Source: Theionarchaea archaeon
GTDB lineage: Archaea > Methanobacteriota_B > Thermococci > Methanofastidiosales > SZ-28-30
DNA: 64,000 nucleotides
NCBI GenBank assembly: GCA_018992685.1
Contig: JACVGT010000001.1
Span: forward strand, 1-64,000
Direction of reading: 5' to 3'
Part shown: positions 1 to 7,919 of the stretch, in pieces
Layout of the letters: each line of letters starts with the position of its first letter
Position numbering within the stretch: the stretch's first letter is position 1
Program-made: the position numbers and the translations under genes
The notes under the pieces: generated by a model
What the model was told of the DNA's origin: nothing
Databases searched by the model: none
What the model saw: the letters and a program-made list of their open reading frames with translations, nothing else

Positions 1-82
1 AGTCTGCAAGAAAGATCAGAGGAGGAGGAATCTTCTCCTGGTGCATCATCGAGATATTGGAAAGTTGGGAGTTGAATGACAT

Positions 83-340
83 ATGAGAGAAGAAATCCTA
101 AGAATCCTGACACAGAATACGGGAGATCTCCCAAAAAGAAGGCGACGCATGTATTCTATTCTGCATTTGCTATTTTTCAATATCCAATACATGGTCATTA
201 TATATATTGTTTTATTCTTGTCAAGGGAACATTCGTATCTCGGCATACTCGGGTTGGCCTATGCCTTTGTATTATTTGCCATGAGTGTCACTCTGGAGGT
301 AAGAAGGAATTCGGAACAGGACTCTGTACGAAACCTCTAG
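83..340 (+). CDS. small two-helix membrane protein, function unknown
   Basis: An 85-residue frame opening at ATG 83. A basic N-terminal stretch (about residues 1-24, with PKRRRR) is followed by two closely spaced hydrophobic segments (about 25-47 and 53-71) and a short polar tail, so it is probably an inner-membrane hairpin protein. I do not recognise a family. A GGAGGAGGAA stretch lies upstream but about 55 bases away, so no ribosome site decides the start. The overlapping +1 frame beginning at 76 lacks membrane-protein character and I take it as a shadow. The upstream neighbour is outside the window. Confidence 0.45.
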   Translation: MREEILRILTQNTGDLPKRRRRMYSILHLLFFNIQYMVIIYIVLFLSREHSYLGILGLAYAFVLFAMSVTLEVRRNSEQDSVRNL

Positions 341-366
341 ATGGAGCTTGGAAAATGGTATAAACT

Positions 367-575
367 ATGCCTTTGTTTGTTGAAGGCAACTGGGTCCAAA
401 TGCCTGATGGCTGGAAACCAGAGGACCTTGCTTCTGAAAACCTACCTGCCTATAAAGTGAGGAAGATCGTAAAATGGAGAAAGAACAAATGAAGAAGAAA
501 ATTTCCAAATTCTTGGCAGCTGACACTAGAGACATCCATGGGAATGGTCGCCACCTGAAACTGATGAACCTGTGA
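367..575 (+). other. short overlapping reading frames, possibly a decayed N-terminus of the next gene
   Basis: Two small frames are visible. ATG 367 to TGA 492 gives 41 residues beginning MPLFVEGNWVQMPDGWKPED. ATG 474 to TGA 575 gives 33 residues beginning MEKEQMKKKISKF and overlaps the next gene by GTGA. The frame of the next gene is also open from 530 and reads EWSPPETDEPVTIEKY across the annotated GTG start, which looks like protein sequence. These could be genuine small genes in a coupled operon, or one gene split by indels. I cannot decide between these from sequence alone. Confidence 0.25.
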
Positions 576-1111
576 CAATAGAGAAATATTCATATAGGGG
601 GAAGCAGAAAGGTGATTTTGTGAAACATTTGGTGATGATATCCTGGAATAGAGGGAATCGTACAGAAAAGATAGAGAGTATTCTGGAATCTCCTAGTCAG
701 TCAGGTCAGGCTGAGGTAGAATACTTGAAAGGGAAATCCTACTTATCCTGGCTCTTAGGAAGAGGAAAGGCGGAGCTATTACATGAGGATAATAATTGGA
801 ATCAGGTAAAAGTCTCATATAATGGGAAGTGTGCTCTAGACATTTTCGATTCAGCACTTGATGGACGTTATTTTGACAGCAGGTTTACGGAGGTTGAGAA
901 CCGGCACATTATGAATGCTCTTAAGAAAGCCGAAATTCTTACATGGCGGGACTACTACTCAGGGCATAAGCTGTTGAGACCTATTTTGTGGGTTTCAGCG
1001 ATGGCAGGGGCAATGGGGATGATCAAAGGATTGCTGGTTCATGATTTAATCAATGTTTTTCTTTTTGCTTGCATCACCATAGGTTTTGCATTTTTTATTC
1101 TTAGAAAATAA
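572..1111 (+). CDS. hypothetical protein with two C-terminal membrane helices
   Basis: This 179-residue frame uses GTG 572. The first ~130 residues are soluble and mixed in charge, with no motif I recognise. Residues about 133-155 (LRPILWVSAMAGAMGMIKGLL) and 158-177 (LINVFLFACITIGFAFFIL) are hydrophobic, giving a C-terminal hairpin anchor. The GTG overlaps the stop of a 33-residue frame (GTGA), so translation coupling is possible. The same frame remains open 42 bases upstream of the GTG, so the real N-terminus may be longer or the gene may be disrupted. No function is assigned. Confidence 0.5.
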   Translation: MTIEKYSYRGKQKGDFVKHLVMISWNRGNRTEKIESILESPSQSGQAEVEYLKGKSYLSWLLGRGKAELLHEDNNWNQVKVSYNGKCALDIFDSALDGRYFDSRFTEVENRHIMNALKKAEILTWRDYYSGHKLLRPILWVSAMAGAMGMIKGLLVHDLINVFLFACITIGFAFFILRK

Positions 1112-1321
1112 TGGCTTCATGGAGGATTTACCTTCATGGTGTAGGAATGGGAGCAACCATAATTCCGCGTCTTTTGTGTATGTAGGTATTCTCACTCTGG
1201 TTCTTGTTGCTGTTTTTTTAGGTGACTTGATTTCAAGGATGGGATATTCATGGTAGATTTTCCGTAATCATCATTGAACATAGTCTGCGCAGGCTTTTCT
1301 TTAGACTTGAGAAGGGAAGTA

Positions 1322-1331
1322 TTCTTATATC
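1322..1331 (+). promoter_or_regulatory. TATA box of racemase-like gene
   Basis: TTCTTATATC is centred 23 bases before ATG 1350, with no Shine-Dalgarno in between. The spacing implies a transcript beginning at or next to the start codon (leaderless). Confidence 0.5.
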
Positions 1332-1349
1332 CACGTACAGACTGAGAGC

Positions 1350-2042
1350 ATGACTGGTCACATTGGAATTGTTGCATGCAGTGCGGAAGGAGCAGCTTTG
1401 TGCTACCGGACTATTTGCATGGAAGGTGCAGCAGTAATGGGAACCCATTCTCATCCTGAAATTACCATGCATACCTACCCCCTCCATGAGTACATGAAAC
1501 AGGTTGAGCATAACGACTGGGAAGGCGTAGGGGCTTTGATGATTTCTTCTGTCAAAAAACTGGCGCAGGTGGGTGCAGATTTTGCCATATGCCCTGATAA
1601 CACTATCCACCAAGCCCTCGACATTGTTATAAGAGATTCTCCCATACCCTGGATGCACATAGCAGAAGAAGTTGCCAAAGAGGCTCAGAGGAAATCTTTC
1701 ACCTGTTTAGGCATTTTAGGTACAAAATATCTTATGGAAGGACCTGTGTACAAAGTAGTAGAAAACATGGGAATGCAGTACATGATCCCTGAGAAAAAGG
1801 AGAGAACAGAAATAAATAACGTCATTTTCAAGGAATTAGTATATGGAGTGTTTCGTTCAGAGTCCCGTCACTACTTTAACAACGTAATCAAGACGTTGAA
1901 AGAGAAAGGATGCGATGCAGTCGTTCTGGGATGTACTGAAATACCGTTGCTCGTCATACCCGAGGAATCTCCATTACCCGTTCTGGATTCCACCAGGCTG
2001 CTGGCACGTGCTGCCCTGAAAAAAGCAGTCCAGGAATACTAA
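1350..2042 (+). CDS. aspartate/glutamate racemase family protein
   Basis: A 230-residue protein of the Asp/Glu/hydantoin racemase superfamily, cofactor-independent enzymes that invert an alpha-carbon using two cysteines. Both are visible: Cys81 in ICPDNTIH and Cys195 in VLGCTEIPL, each at the end of one of the two pseudo-symmetric alpha/beta lobes, and the length matches the family (~230). The start is ATG 1350, with a TATA box about 23 bases upstream and no ribosome site. The substrate (Asp, Glu or another amino acid) cannot be read from sequence. The gene stands alone and converges on the iscU-like gene five bases downstream. Confidence 0.85.
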   Translation: MTGHIGIVACSAEGAALCYRTICMEGAAVMGTHSHPEITMHTYPLHEYMKQVEHNDWEGVGALMISSVKKLAQVGADFAICPDNTIHQALDIVIRDSPIPWMHIAEEVAKEAQRKSFTCLGILGTKYLMEGPVYKVVENMGMQYMIPEKKERTEINNVIFKELVYGVFRSESRHYFNNVIKTLKEKGCDAVVLGCTEIPLLVIPEESPLPVLDSTRLLARAALKKAVQEY

Positions 2043-2047
2043 CCTAC

Positions 2048-2683
2048 CTACTCCTCAAATTTCACAATGACTTCTTTCACATCCCACAGGGGTTCGATCT
2101 TATCCTTCACATCTTCTTTGATAGCTGCAGCAAATTGATGGTTCTCAGGCAGATCAACAGTAACAGTCACTCTGCCCTCTTTGACTTCTACTTTGATAAT
2201 CAACTCTGTTCTTACCACATCCAGCCCCGTCAGAGGATTCATTACGTGTCGTAATCTCTTTCTTACAATATCCTCTGTGGTGGGCACTTTTTCCTTTACT
2301 AGCCCATGTTTTTCCTCGTAGTCCTGGATGGCAGCTCTCAGGCCTTCGACAGCCAGGACAGAGCAGTGAGCCTTTATAGGGGGCAGCCCACCCAAAGCCT
2401 CTGATGCATCCTTCCAGCTCAAGTTCTTGGCTTCCTCCAGCGTCTTCCCCTTGGCCAGCTCAGTAATAATGGAACCTGTGGCAATATTGGATGCACATCC
2501 ATAGGACTCGAACTTGATATCAGTAATCCTCCTGGTCTCTTCATCCACCTTTATGTAGACAGAAACCATGTCCCCACAGGCAGGGGATCCTTCTGTGGAC
2601 TTCCCATCCGGGTCTTCTATCCTCCCCACATTCCGTGGGTTCTTGAAATGTTCAATAACCTTGTCAGTATATACTGTCTTCAT
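2048..2683 (-). CDS. IscU/NifU-type Fe-S scaffold fused to MIP18/DUF59 domain
   Basis: 211 residues in two parts. Residues 1-125 are the IscU/NifU N-terminal scaffold fold with the three cluster ligands at Cys36 (SPACGD), Cys63 (YGCAS) and Cys107 (AHCSVL). Residues ~135-211 resemble the MIP18/DUF59 domain (LRHVMNPLTGLDVV...), which is found in SufT, Cia2 and the N-terminus of some Mrp/ApbC carriers. The scaffold assembles clusters from sulfur delivered by the desulfurase encoded immediately upstream. The start is ATG 2683, four bases after the desulfurase stop, with GGAGGTTGAT overlapping that stop. The fusion probably joins assembly to transfer; that is inference. Confidence 0.9.
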   Translation of the reverse strand: MKTVYTDKVIEHFKNPRNVGRIEDPDGKSTEGSPACGDMVSVYIKVDEETRRITDIKFESYGCASNIATGSIITELAKGKTLEEAKNLSWKDASEALGGLPPIKAHCSVLAVEGLRAAIQDYEEKHGLVKEKVPTTEDIVRKRLRHVMNPLTGLDVVRTELIIKVEVKEGRVTVTVDLPENHQFAAAIKEDVKDKIEPLWDVKEVIVKFEE

Positions 2684-2687
2684 GATA

Positions 2688-3854
2688 TCAACCTCCTTTC
2701 CCCAGGGGGCTTATTTTTCTTAATGACTGGACCACATCAGATACAGCTTCCACCACAGCACCCACATCCTTTCCCGTGTTATACCTACCACAGGTAAACC
2801 GTACAGAGCCGTGAGCCCTTTCATGATCACCTCCAATGCCCATGATGACATGACTGGCTTCCAGTGACCTGCTGAAGCAGGCAGAACCCGTACTGACGGC
2901 AAATCCGCGCATGTCCAGGTGCAACGTAATGGATTCCCCTTCTACATAATGGAACGTAACATTGGCATTCTGGGGCGTTCTCTTGTGCCGGTGGCCATTC
3001 AACAGGGTATCTGGCACCTCTGCGAGGAGCCGGTCAATGAGCGTGTCCCGCATTCTCTTCAATCGTTCATTCTCCTGAGGAGTCACCAACTCCACCGCTC
3101 TGGCAAATCCCACAGCCCCGGGGATATTCTCCAGACCTGCCCTCACATCGAACTCCTGAAACCCGCCGTCCATGATCTTATCCAGAGGAGTCTCCTTCCT
3201 GATGTACAAGGCACCAATCCCTTTGGGGCCGTGAAGCGTATGGCAGCTCAAGGTGACCAGATCCACGGGTATCACAGAAACATCCAGGGGAACCCGGGTG
3301 AACGTATGGGTAGCATCAGTGTGGAAGATCACATCATGCTCCTTGCACATCTTCCCAATCTCTTTGATATCCTGGACAGTGCCGATTTCCTGGTTCGCAT
3401 GCTGGATGGACACCAGAATAGTCTCATCAGTAAAAGCATCTTCAAGAGCCTCACTTCCCACTAACCCAGTTTCATCAACCGCCAAGTACGTCACTTCAAA
3501 CCCCTGCTTCTCCAGCGTTCGTGCACTATTCAGCACTGGGAAATCCTCGATTCCAGATACAATGATGTGGTTCCCCTTCTTCTTCCTTTTCAAAGCCTGG
3601 GCACATCCCTTTACGGCAAGGTTCGAGGACTCAGTACTCCCTGACGTGAACACCAGTTCCTCACCTGCCCCATTGAGCACAGAAGCAATACTCTCCCGTG
3701 CCGCATCCAGGGCTTCCTTTGCTTCAATCCCGAGAGAATAACCAAATTCGGATGTAGCCACTGCATAGACATCAAAGAAATACGGGTTCATGGCCTGGGC
3801 CACCTTCTCATCCATGCGGGTGGCTGCTGCATTGTCCAAATAAACCAGATCCAT
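2688..3854 (-). CDS. iscS: cysteine desulfurase (IscS/NifS)
   Basis: 388-residue class V aminotransferase-fold enzyme that removes sulfur from cysteine as a protein persulfide. The PLP lysine is Lys211 in HTLHGPKGIGALY, the PLP-stacking region has H..N (QHANQEIGT, ~161), and the persulfide cysteine is Cys326 in STGSACFS. The length is normal. GAGGTGG precedes ATG 3854. It is third of four genes in a minus-strand operon (TusA-like, DsrE-like, desulfurase, scaffold), so its persulfide may feed both Fe-S assembly and sulfur carriers. Confidence 0.95.
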   Translation of the reverse strand: MDLVYLDNAAATRMDEKVAQAMNPYFFDVYAVATSEFGYSLGIEAKEALDAARESIASVLNGAGEELVFTSGSTESSNLAVKGCAQALKRKKKGNHIIVSGIEDFPVLNSARTLEKQGFEVTYLAVDETGLVGSEALEDAFTDETILVSIQHANQEIGTVQDIKEIGKMCKEHDVIFHTDATHTFTRVPLDVSVIPVDLVTLSCHTLHGPKGIGALYIRKETPLDKIMDGGFQEFDVRAGLENIPGAVGFARAVELVTPQENERLKRMRDTLIDRLLAEVPDTLLNGHRHKRTPQNANVTFHYVEGESITLHLDMRGFAVSTGSACFSRSLEASHVIMGIGGDHERAHGSVRFTCGRYNTGKDVGAVVEAVSDVVQSLRKISPLGKGG

Positions 3855-3863
3855 ACTACCACC

Positions 3864-4280
3864 TCAGATAAATAACGTTATCTCCGATTCTCTGGCTTCC
3901 TTTACATAGGTACCCACTGCACAGTATTCTGAGATCAAGTCCTGTCTCAAATCCTCCTTTCTTATGCCCATAATCTCCATGGTCATATCGCAGGCAAACA
4001 CCTTTCCACCAAGGTCGATGAAATCCTGCATCAGTCCCTCCAGAGTACGTACGTTAGCCTGTCTCATCTTCCTCTTCACCATCCACCTTCCCAGCCCCAG
4101 AAAATTCATCCGGGATAAAGAACCCGTCTCCAGTTCCCCCTTTTTCAACCGCATCAGCCCCCAGAAGGTAAAATACAGTGAGACATCCATGCCCATGGCC
4201 AGGGCACCATTCCCAATAATTAAGGCACTGTACACCTTGTCCAGGTCTCCACTGTGAACAACTATAGTTGCTTTGTTCAT
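3864..4280 (-). CDS. DsrE/DsrF-like sulfur-relay family protein
   Basis: 138 residues with the DsrE-like Rossmann-type fold: an N-terminal strand and turn (TIVVHSGDLDKVYSALIIGNG), a middle helix, and the pattern GGKVFACDMTMEIMGI near residue 95-110, where the cysteine is the position used as sulfur acceptor or disulfide former in this superfamily. The best match is the short archaeal/bacterial DsrE family often encoded with TusA. AGGAGGAGAAATC precedes ATG 4280. Position between TusA and a cysteine desulfurase supports persulfide transfer; the acceptor is unknown. Confidence 0.8.
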   Translation of the reverse strand: MNKATIVVHSGDLDKVYSALIIGNGALAMGMDVSLYFTFWGLMRLKKGELETGSLSRMNFLGLGRWMVKRKMRQANVRTLEGLMQDFIDLGGKVFACDMTMEIMGIRKEDLRQDLISEYCAVGTYVKEARESEITLFI

Positions 4281-4291
4281 GATTTCTCCTC

Positions 4292-4516
4292 CTATCTTAT
4301 TTTGATCACGATTTTCCAGGTGTCTCCCTCTTCCTTAATTTCCAGCACCTCATGTCCCTGGGCTTCTACTGCCATGGGTATTTCCTTCTTGGAAGCAGGA
4401 TGCGTCCCAGTTACCTCAATAATGTCTCCTGATGATGCTTTCCGGATTGCCTTTCGGGTTTCAACTAATGGAACAGGGCATGTCTCCCCGACACAGTCCA
4501 CTTTAATGGTCGTCAT
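4292..4516 (-). CDS. tusA: TusA/SirA-family sulfur carrier
   Basis: 74 residues with the diagnostic CPxP motif (VGETCPVPLVETRKAI, Cys about residue 12), whose cysteine carries persulfide in sulfur relays for thiolation, molybdopterin or dissimilatory sulfur metabolism. A longer frame starts at ATG 4531, but the sequence AGGAGGATTAGT places a perfect Shine-Dalgarno directly before ATG 4516, so that start is chosen. It is the first gene of the TusA-DsrE-desulfurase-scaffold operon. Tight linkage suggests the desulfurase donates sulfur to TusA, as IscS does to TusA in bacteria. Confidence 0.9.
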   Translation of the reverse strand: MTTIKVDCVGETCPVPLVETRKAIRKASSGDIIEVTGTHPASKKEIPMAVEAQGHEVLEIKEEGDTWKIVIKIR

Positions 4517-4598
4517 ACTAATCCTCCTCATTCTATGTGGGTTCGATGAATATGAACTTTTCCAGTGTTCTCACTACATCTCACATGAGAAGTGAACA

Positions 4599-4608
4599 TA
4601 CTTAAAAG
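4599..4608 (-). promoter_or_regulatory. probable TATA box of sulfur-relay operon
   Basis: Read on the minus strand this is CTTTTAAGTAT, about 85 bases before the tusA start, which predicts a leader of roughly 60 nt. A second candidate, CTTTATAAG, lies near 4645. Confidence 0.35.
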
Positions 4609-4734
4609 TGGCGGATATTTCCAAAAGGTGAATTATACAGATATCTTATAAAGAATAGACTCCCCCATGATACAACCAGTCTTAAGACCACACGGGATGT
4701 TAGTATTCCATCTTTTGCTGTTGACAGGCCCCGA

Positions 4735-5217
4735 CTACTTTCGTATGTTAACTACGCTGGCATAGGTGGCTTTTTGCAGTTCCATGGGTGATAGTCTGAT
4801 GAGAGAGGTTTCGCTCCCCCCTCCACCGTATACACTTTCCTTTTCCATGACTGCAGGATCAATGAGAACGGTGGCTCCGAACCCGAAGGGAGGAACACCA
4901 CCAGCAGGATATCCCGTTATTTCCAGCACTCCTCAGGTTTTGCCATCCGGAGGGATTCACCCGATACTCCCATTGCTTCAGCCACACGGGAGGTACTGAT
5001 TCTGTGGGTTCCCTTGACGATTGCCACAATCACGTTCCCTTCTCGATCTATCATGCACATGCTCTTGATAAAATCATCAGGAGAAGCATGTACTGCCTGT
5101 GCTGCCTCTGTGACAGAATGGCATGATTCGGAGAATCTCAGATGCTTTCCTTTGATATGGTGTTCCTTCAGGTAGGCCTTTATCTTTTCTTCACATTGAT
5201 GGTGAGTGATGCGATCA
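4735..5217 (-). pseudogene. YbaK/ProX-type aminoacyl-tRNA deacylase, frameshifted
   Basis: Two frames together give a YbaK-domain protein, a family that hydrolyses mischarged tRNA in trans. The first frame (minus strand, about 5210 to 4917) reads ...FSESCHSVTEAAQAV, then SMCMIDREGNVIVAIVKG and RMAKPEECWK-stop. The second (4929 to 4735) continues with VLEITGYPAGGVPPFG and VYGGGGS. The junction GAGGAGTGCTGG would read EEVLEITG if one G were restored, so a single-base deletion at about 4928 breaks the gene. No ATG/GTG/TTG lies in frame at the 5' end either (a nearby ATG is out of frame), so a second lesion or an unusual start is likely. Sequencing error is the alternative. Confidence 0.75.
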
Positions 5218-5219
5218 CC

Positions 5220-6032
5220 TCATAGGGACTTGCTTCTGATGGGCGTTCCCAGGTACTCTCGAATGTTGTAGATATGTTCTCTTTCATGTTCCAGGAATCG
5301 TCTCATCACTTTGCGGGCTGTCCATTTCTCGTGCGGGTGGGCTGTATATGCCTCCTCAGTGAGTATGATGTTCCCCAACTGTGGAATCATATCCTGTAGT
5401 GTCTTGCAGGATGCAGTTCTCACGGTCTGCAGCCTCTGAAACACGGGCAACGAGTCCACGGCCTCGACAGGTAGCCCTGCATGAATTTCATACAGGGTGT
5501 GTGCTTCAGGACCCATCCGGGATAGGTAGAATTCTTCAGCATTACATATGTGGTGCAGGATATCAGTGATGCTGCGCAGTTTTCCCTCTGGTTTCATGGT
5601 GAGCTGATCCTCCGGGAGGTCCTGGACAATAGTGAGGAGATCGTCCCTGTTGTAGCTCATGAGCGTGACGAAATACTGGAGGTCTTCTGGAGTCACAGGG
5701 GTCATATCATAGTGAAAGAGCGCCACCTCGCCTCCTGACTCCCCCAGCCCGGGGACATTGTGCACTTCTTCAGCAACTACAAGGGCCATCTCATTACAGA
5801 CGGGCACCTGTTCTTGATGGTTGCCCAGCCAGTCCATGTGGTAGTAAACCTCCCGTTCCAACTCTTCAAGAAGCTCCTGGTTCTCCCCTCCCCATGCAAT
5901 GGTTCCAGGGAACTCAATGCACCGTCCATACCACGTTCTGGTAGTCCCCTGTTCAATGGCGACCTCCACGTACATAGGCACTCTTTGGACAGGGCACATA
6001 TAAGGTTCACTCCAGCGCCTCCTGCGGTTCAT
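5220..6032 (-). CDS. HicB-like domain fused to DinB-like four-helix domain
   Basis: 270 residues. Residues ~19-95 (YVEVAIEQG..., RCIEFPGTIAWGGENQELLEELEREV) match the partial RNase H fold of HicB-like antitoxins and DUF1902-type proteins. Residues ~115-262 have the DinB/YfiT-like bundle, with possible metal ligands in ILHHICNAEEFYL and RRFLEHEREHIYNIREYL (His, His, Glu). DinB-fold proteins act as thiol-dependent transferases or lyases. The fusion is not a canonical toxin-antitoxin: no HicA partner is adjacent. ATG 6032 is used; ATG 5999, preceded by GGAGTGA, is a good alternative and would begin nearer the conserved domain. Confidence 0.7.
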   Translation of the reverse strand: MNRRRRWSEPYMCPVQRVPMYVEVAIEQGTTRTWYGRCIEFPGTIAWGGENQELLEELEREVYYHMDWLGNHQEQVPVCNEMALVVAEEVHNVPGLGESGGEVALFHYDMTPVTPEDLQYFVTLMSYNRDDLLTIVQDLPEDQLTMKPEGKLRSITDILHHICNAEEFYLSRMGPEAHTLYEIHAGLPVEAVDSLPVFQRLQTVRTASCKTLQDMIPQLGNIILTEEAYTAHPHEKWTARKVMRRFLEHEREHIYNIREYLGTPIRSKSL

Positions 6033-6070
6033 GAAGAGGGTCTGAGCTTACAACCTTTCTCTGCTGGAAA

Positions 6071-6081
6071 AACTTATATTC
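6071..6081. promoter_or_regulatory. shared TATA-like element between divergent genes
   Basis: AACTTATATTC reads as a TATA box on both strands and sits in the 97-base gap between the HicB-DinB gene (minus) and the 360-residue gene (plus). It would give leaders of about 20 nt leftward and about 30 nt rightward. A single bidirectional element is inferred from symmetry only. Confidence 0.4.
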
Positions 6082-6129
6082 CCTGACACCATAACAAGTG
6101 TGGAGCATGAGGTTCAGAAGGTGTGATGT

Positions 6130-7212
6130 GTGTCTTCAGAAGTTAAGGAAAGGGTGGTTTCATCTTTTTTCGGAACCAGGTATTTCACTTTGCTGGATCT
6201 AGAGATCAAGCAGCGTATCTCTGTGAATGGTCTTTGTTCCAGACAGGATTTGGGCAATAACCTTTGTCAAAAGGGATATGCAGAAGAAGATGTTGAAAAG
6301 GAACTCATAAGGCAAGGTCACTGCTCTACAATACGCTATCTTCCTGATAAGGATACTTACGTCAGCTTGGACATGGGAAAGGCCCTGTGGATGGATATTT
6401 GCCATCGTATCAATGAACAGGACCAACTGCTGGCAGGCAGCCTGTATTACAGAAAAGGATTCATCACTCTGGATGTATACCGCACAGATTTTCAGTCCCC
6501 CCAGCTGAGAAAGGCGGCCATATCTTCCGGACTGCGTCGAGCCCCTGTCATGAGGCGGACCGGCAGGTTCCAGCCAGGAGACGCTTCCCGCTGCTTAAAG
6601 GGTCTCTTGCACGTGTTGCCGGAAGCTGCCTGTGGGCCAGGAGACTATGCAGGAGTTCTCCAGAAGACAGGAGAAAAAATAGGTCGCAAACCACCAAAAA
6701 CACCGTGGGTGTGGCTGGCTGTTCACCCTGTTATAGAGGTAGATCTTCCTCCGTGGAGAAAGACTGTCTTGCGGGCGCTTTTCTCCCTAACCAATGGGCC
6801 TGCCACCTGGAGGGGAACTCCTGTCTCTCTCTACGAGCTGACTGGATATCTGGATGCCTCTCTTTCTGATATTGAGGAACCATTAACATATTTTCTGGGG
6901 ACGGGAATCATCCAGACTGCAGAGAATGATTATACTCCCACAGAGGAGGGCTATGCTTTACTGTCAGGGATTTTCAGGCCTCGTCACAGGGTCACGTTTG
7001 CAGTGACCCGCTGTGGACGACTTCTGTACCGGTTGGAGGTCAGTAGTCCCAGTTTTCTCTGTCCTGAAGTCCTGGATTTTCTTGTTGAAGCTGGTGGCTG
7101 CCCACATGAGAGCAGAGGTACACCCGTCGTCTTCTCGCCTGGCAGGAGATCCCACGTCATGGAGGTCATGGAAGGCCTCATGAAAACGATAGCGGCCATT
7201 GAGGATCGCTGA
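6130..7212 (+). CDS. uncharacterised protein with a winged-helix-like segment
   Basis: 360 residues from GTG 6130 (AAGGTGTGAT just upstream; the ATG at 6126 is out of frame). I do not recognise a named family. Residues ~225-285 (KTVLRALFSLTN..., SLYELTGYLDASLSDIEEPLTYFLGTGIIQT, YTPTEEGYALL) have the helix-turn-helix-wing pattern of a winged helix, and the N-terminal ~25-75 segment looks similar. A DNA- or RNA-binding role is plausible but unproven. The C-terminal ~70 residues are alpha/beta with two possible CxxE/H positions. It is divergent from the HicB-DinB gene. Confidence 0.55.
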   Translation: MSSEVKERVVSSFFGTRYFTLLDLEIKQRISVNGLCSRQDLGNNLCQKGYAEEDVEKELIRQGHCSTIRYLPDKDTYVSLDMGKALWMDICHRINEQDQLLAGSLYYRKGFITLDVYRTDFQSPQLRKAAISSGLRRAPVMRRTGRFQPGDASRCLKGLLHVLPEAACGPGDYAGVLQKTGEKIGRKPPKTPWVWLAVHPVIEVDLPPWRKTVLRALFSLTNGPATWRGTPVSLYELTGYLDASLSDIEEPLTYFLGTGIIQTAENDYTPTEEGYALLSGIFRPRHRVTFAVTRCGRLLYRLEVSSPSFLCPEVLDFLVEAGGCPHESRGTPVVFSPGRRSHVMEVMEGLMKTIAAIEDR

Positions 7213-7256
7213 TCATCCGCAGAATTTAAGAAGGAGAAAAGCACAACCAAGGTGCC

Positions 7257-7811
7257 ATGAAGAACGATCTCCCCCTGCACGTCAAAGGTGACCCTGATTA
7301 TGACCATCAGGATGCAACTGCGGCCGTAGCTCTGCTTTTGGCCTCCAACTCTGATCTTGAAATACTCCTTGTTGAACGCGTTAATAGTCCGGGAGATCCC
7401 TGGTCAGGACATATAGCTTTTCCCGGAGGGAAACGCAGCCCTTCCGATGCGACCTTGAAAGATACGGTAGTGAGAGAAGTAGCTGAGGAAGTTGGGATTG
7501 AGATACATGATCACGAGTTCCGTGGAGTTCTCCGCCCATTCATTTCACCACCCAAACCAGACATGAAGATCCTGCCCTTTGTCATACTCCTTGACGAAAG
7601 ACCTCAAGTTACCCTCAATAGGGAAGAACTGCAGTCCTTCATGTGGAGTTCTGTGAACCACCTCCATGAGTATGAGGGGACGACACGAACTTTTGTTGGA
7701 GAAGTCCCGGCCTTCACTATTGGTGAATATGTAGTCTGGGGGTTGACCTACAGGATTCTAACCCATTTTCTGACGGTACTGCACATGTCGGGACAGCAAC
7801 CCCGTGAATGA
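7257..7811 (+). CDS. Nudix hydrolase, CoA-diphosphatase (NudL)-like
   Basis: 184 residues. The Nudix box is visible as GGKRSPSD..., TVVREVAEEVGIEI at residues ~60-86 (G..., R-E-x2-E-E-x-G), preceded by HIAFPGGK, which with an adjacent charged segment is typical of the CoA pyrophosphatase/NudL branch (COG0494-like). It hydrolyses a nucleoside diphosphate linked to another moiety; CoA as substrate is inference from the FPGGKR context. AAGGTG precedes ATG 7257. Upstream AATTTAAGAAGG may be the TATA box. Confidence 0.85.
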   Translation: MKNDLPLHVKGDPDYDHQDATAAVALLLASNSDLEILLVERVNSPGDPWSGHIAFPGGKRSPSDATLKDTVVREVAEEVGIEIHDHEFRGVLRPFISPPKPDMKILPFVILLDERPQVTLNREELQSFMWSSVNHLHEYEGTTRTFVGEVPAFTIGEYVVWGLTYRILTHFLTVLHMSGQQPRE

Positions 7812-7919
7812 ATCCCGCCATTCCTCTTCTGGTTTGTATCTTCTGTTCTTATTTATCCACCGAGTTTCGAAAGGGTTGCTATCAGATAGGTTCTTAAGAG
7901 TGTCAAAGGTACAGGATGC

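Noticed and set aside
2919-3741. Long plus-strand frames opposite the cysteine desulfurase
   Set aside because: The desulfurase with catalytic Lys and Cys is certain; these are shadows without family or ribosome site.
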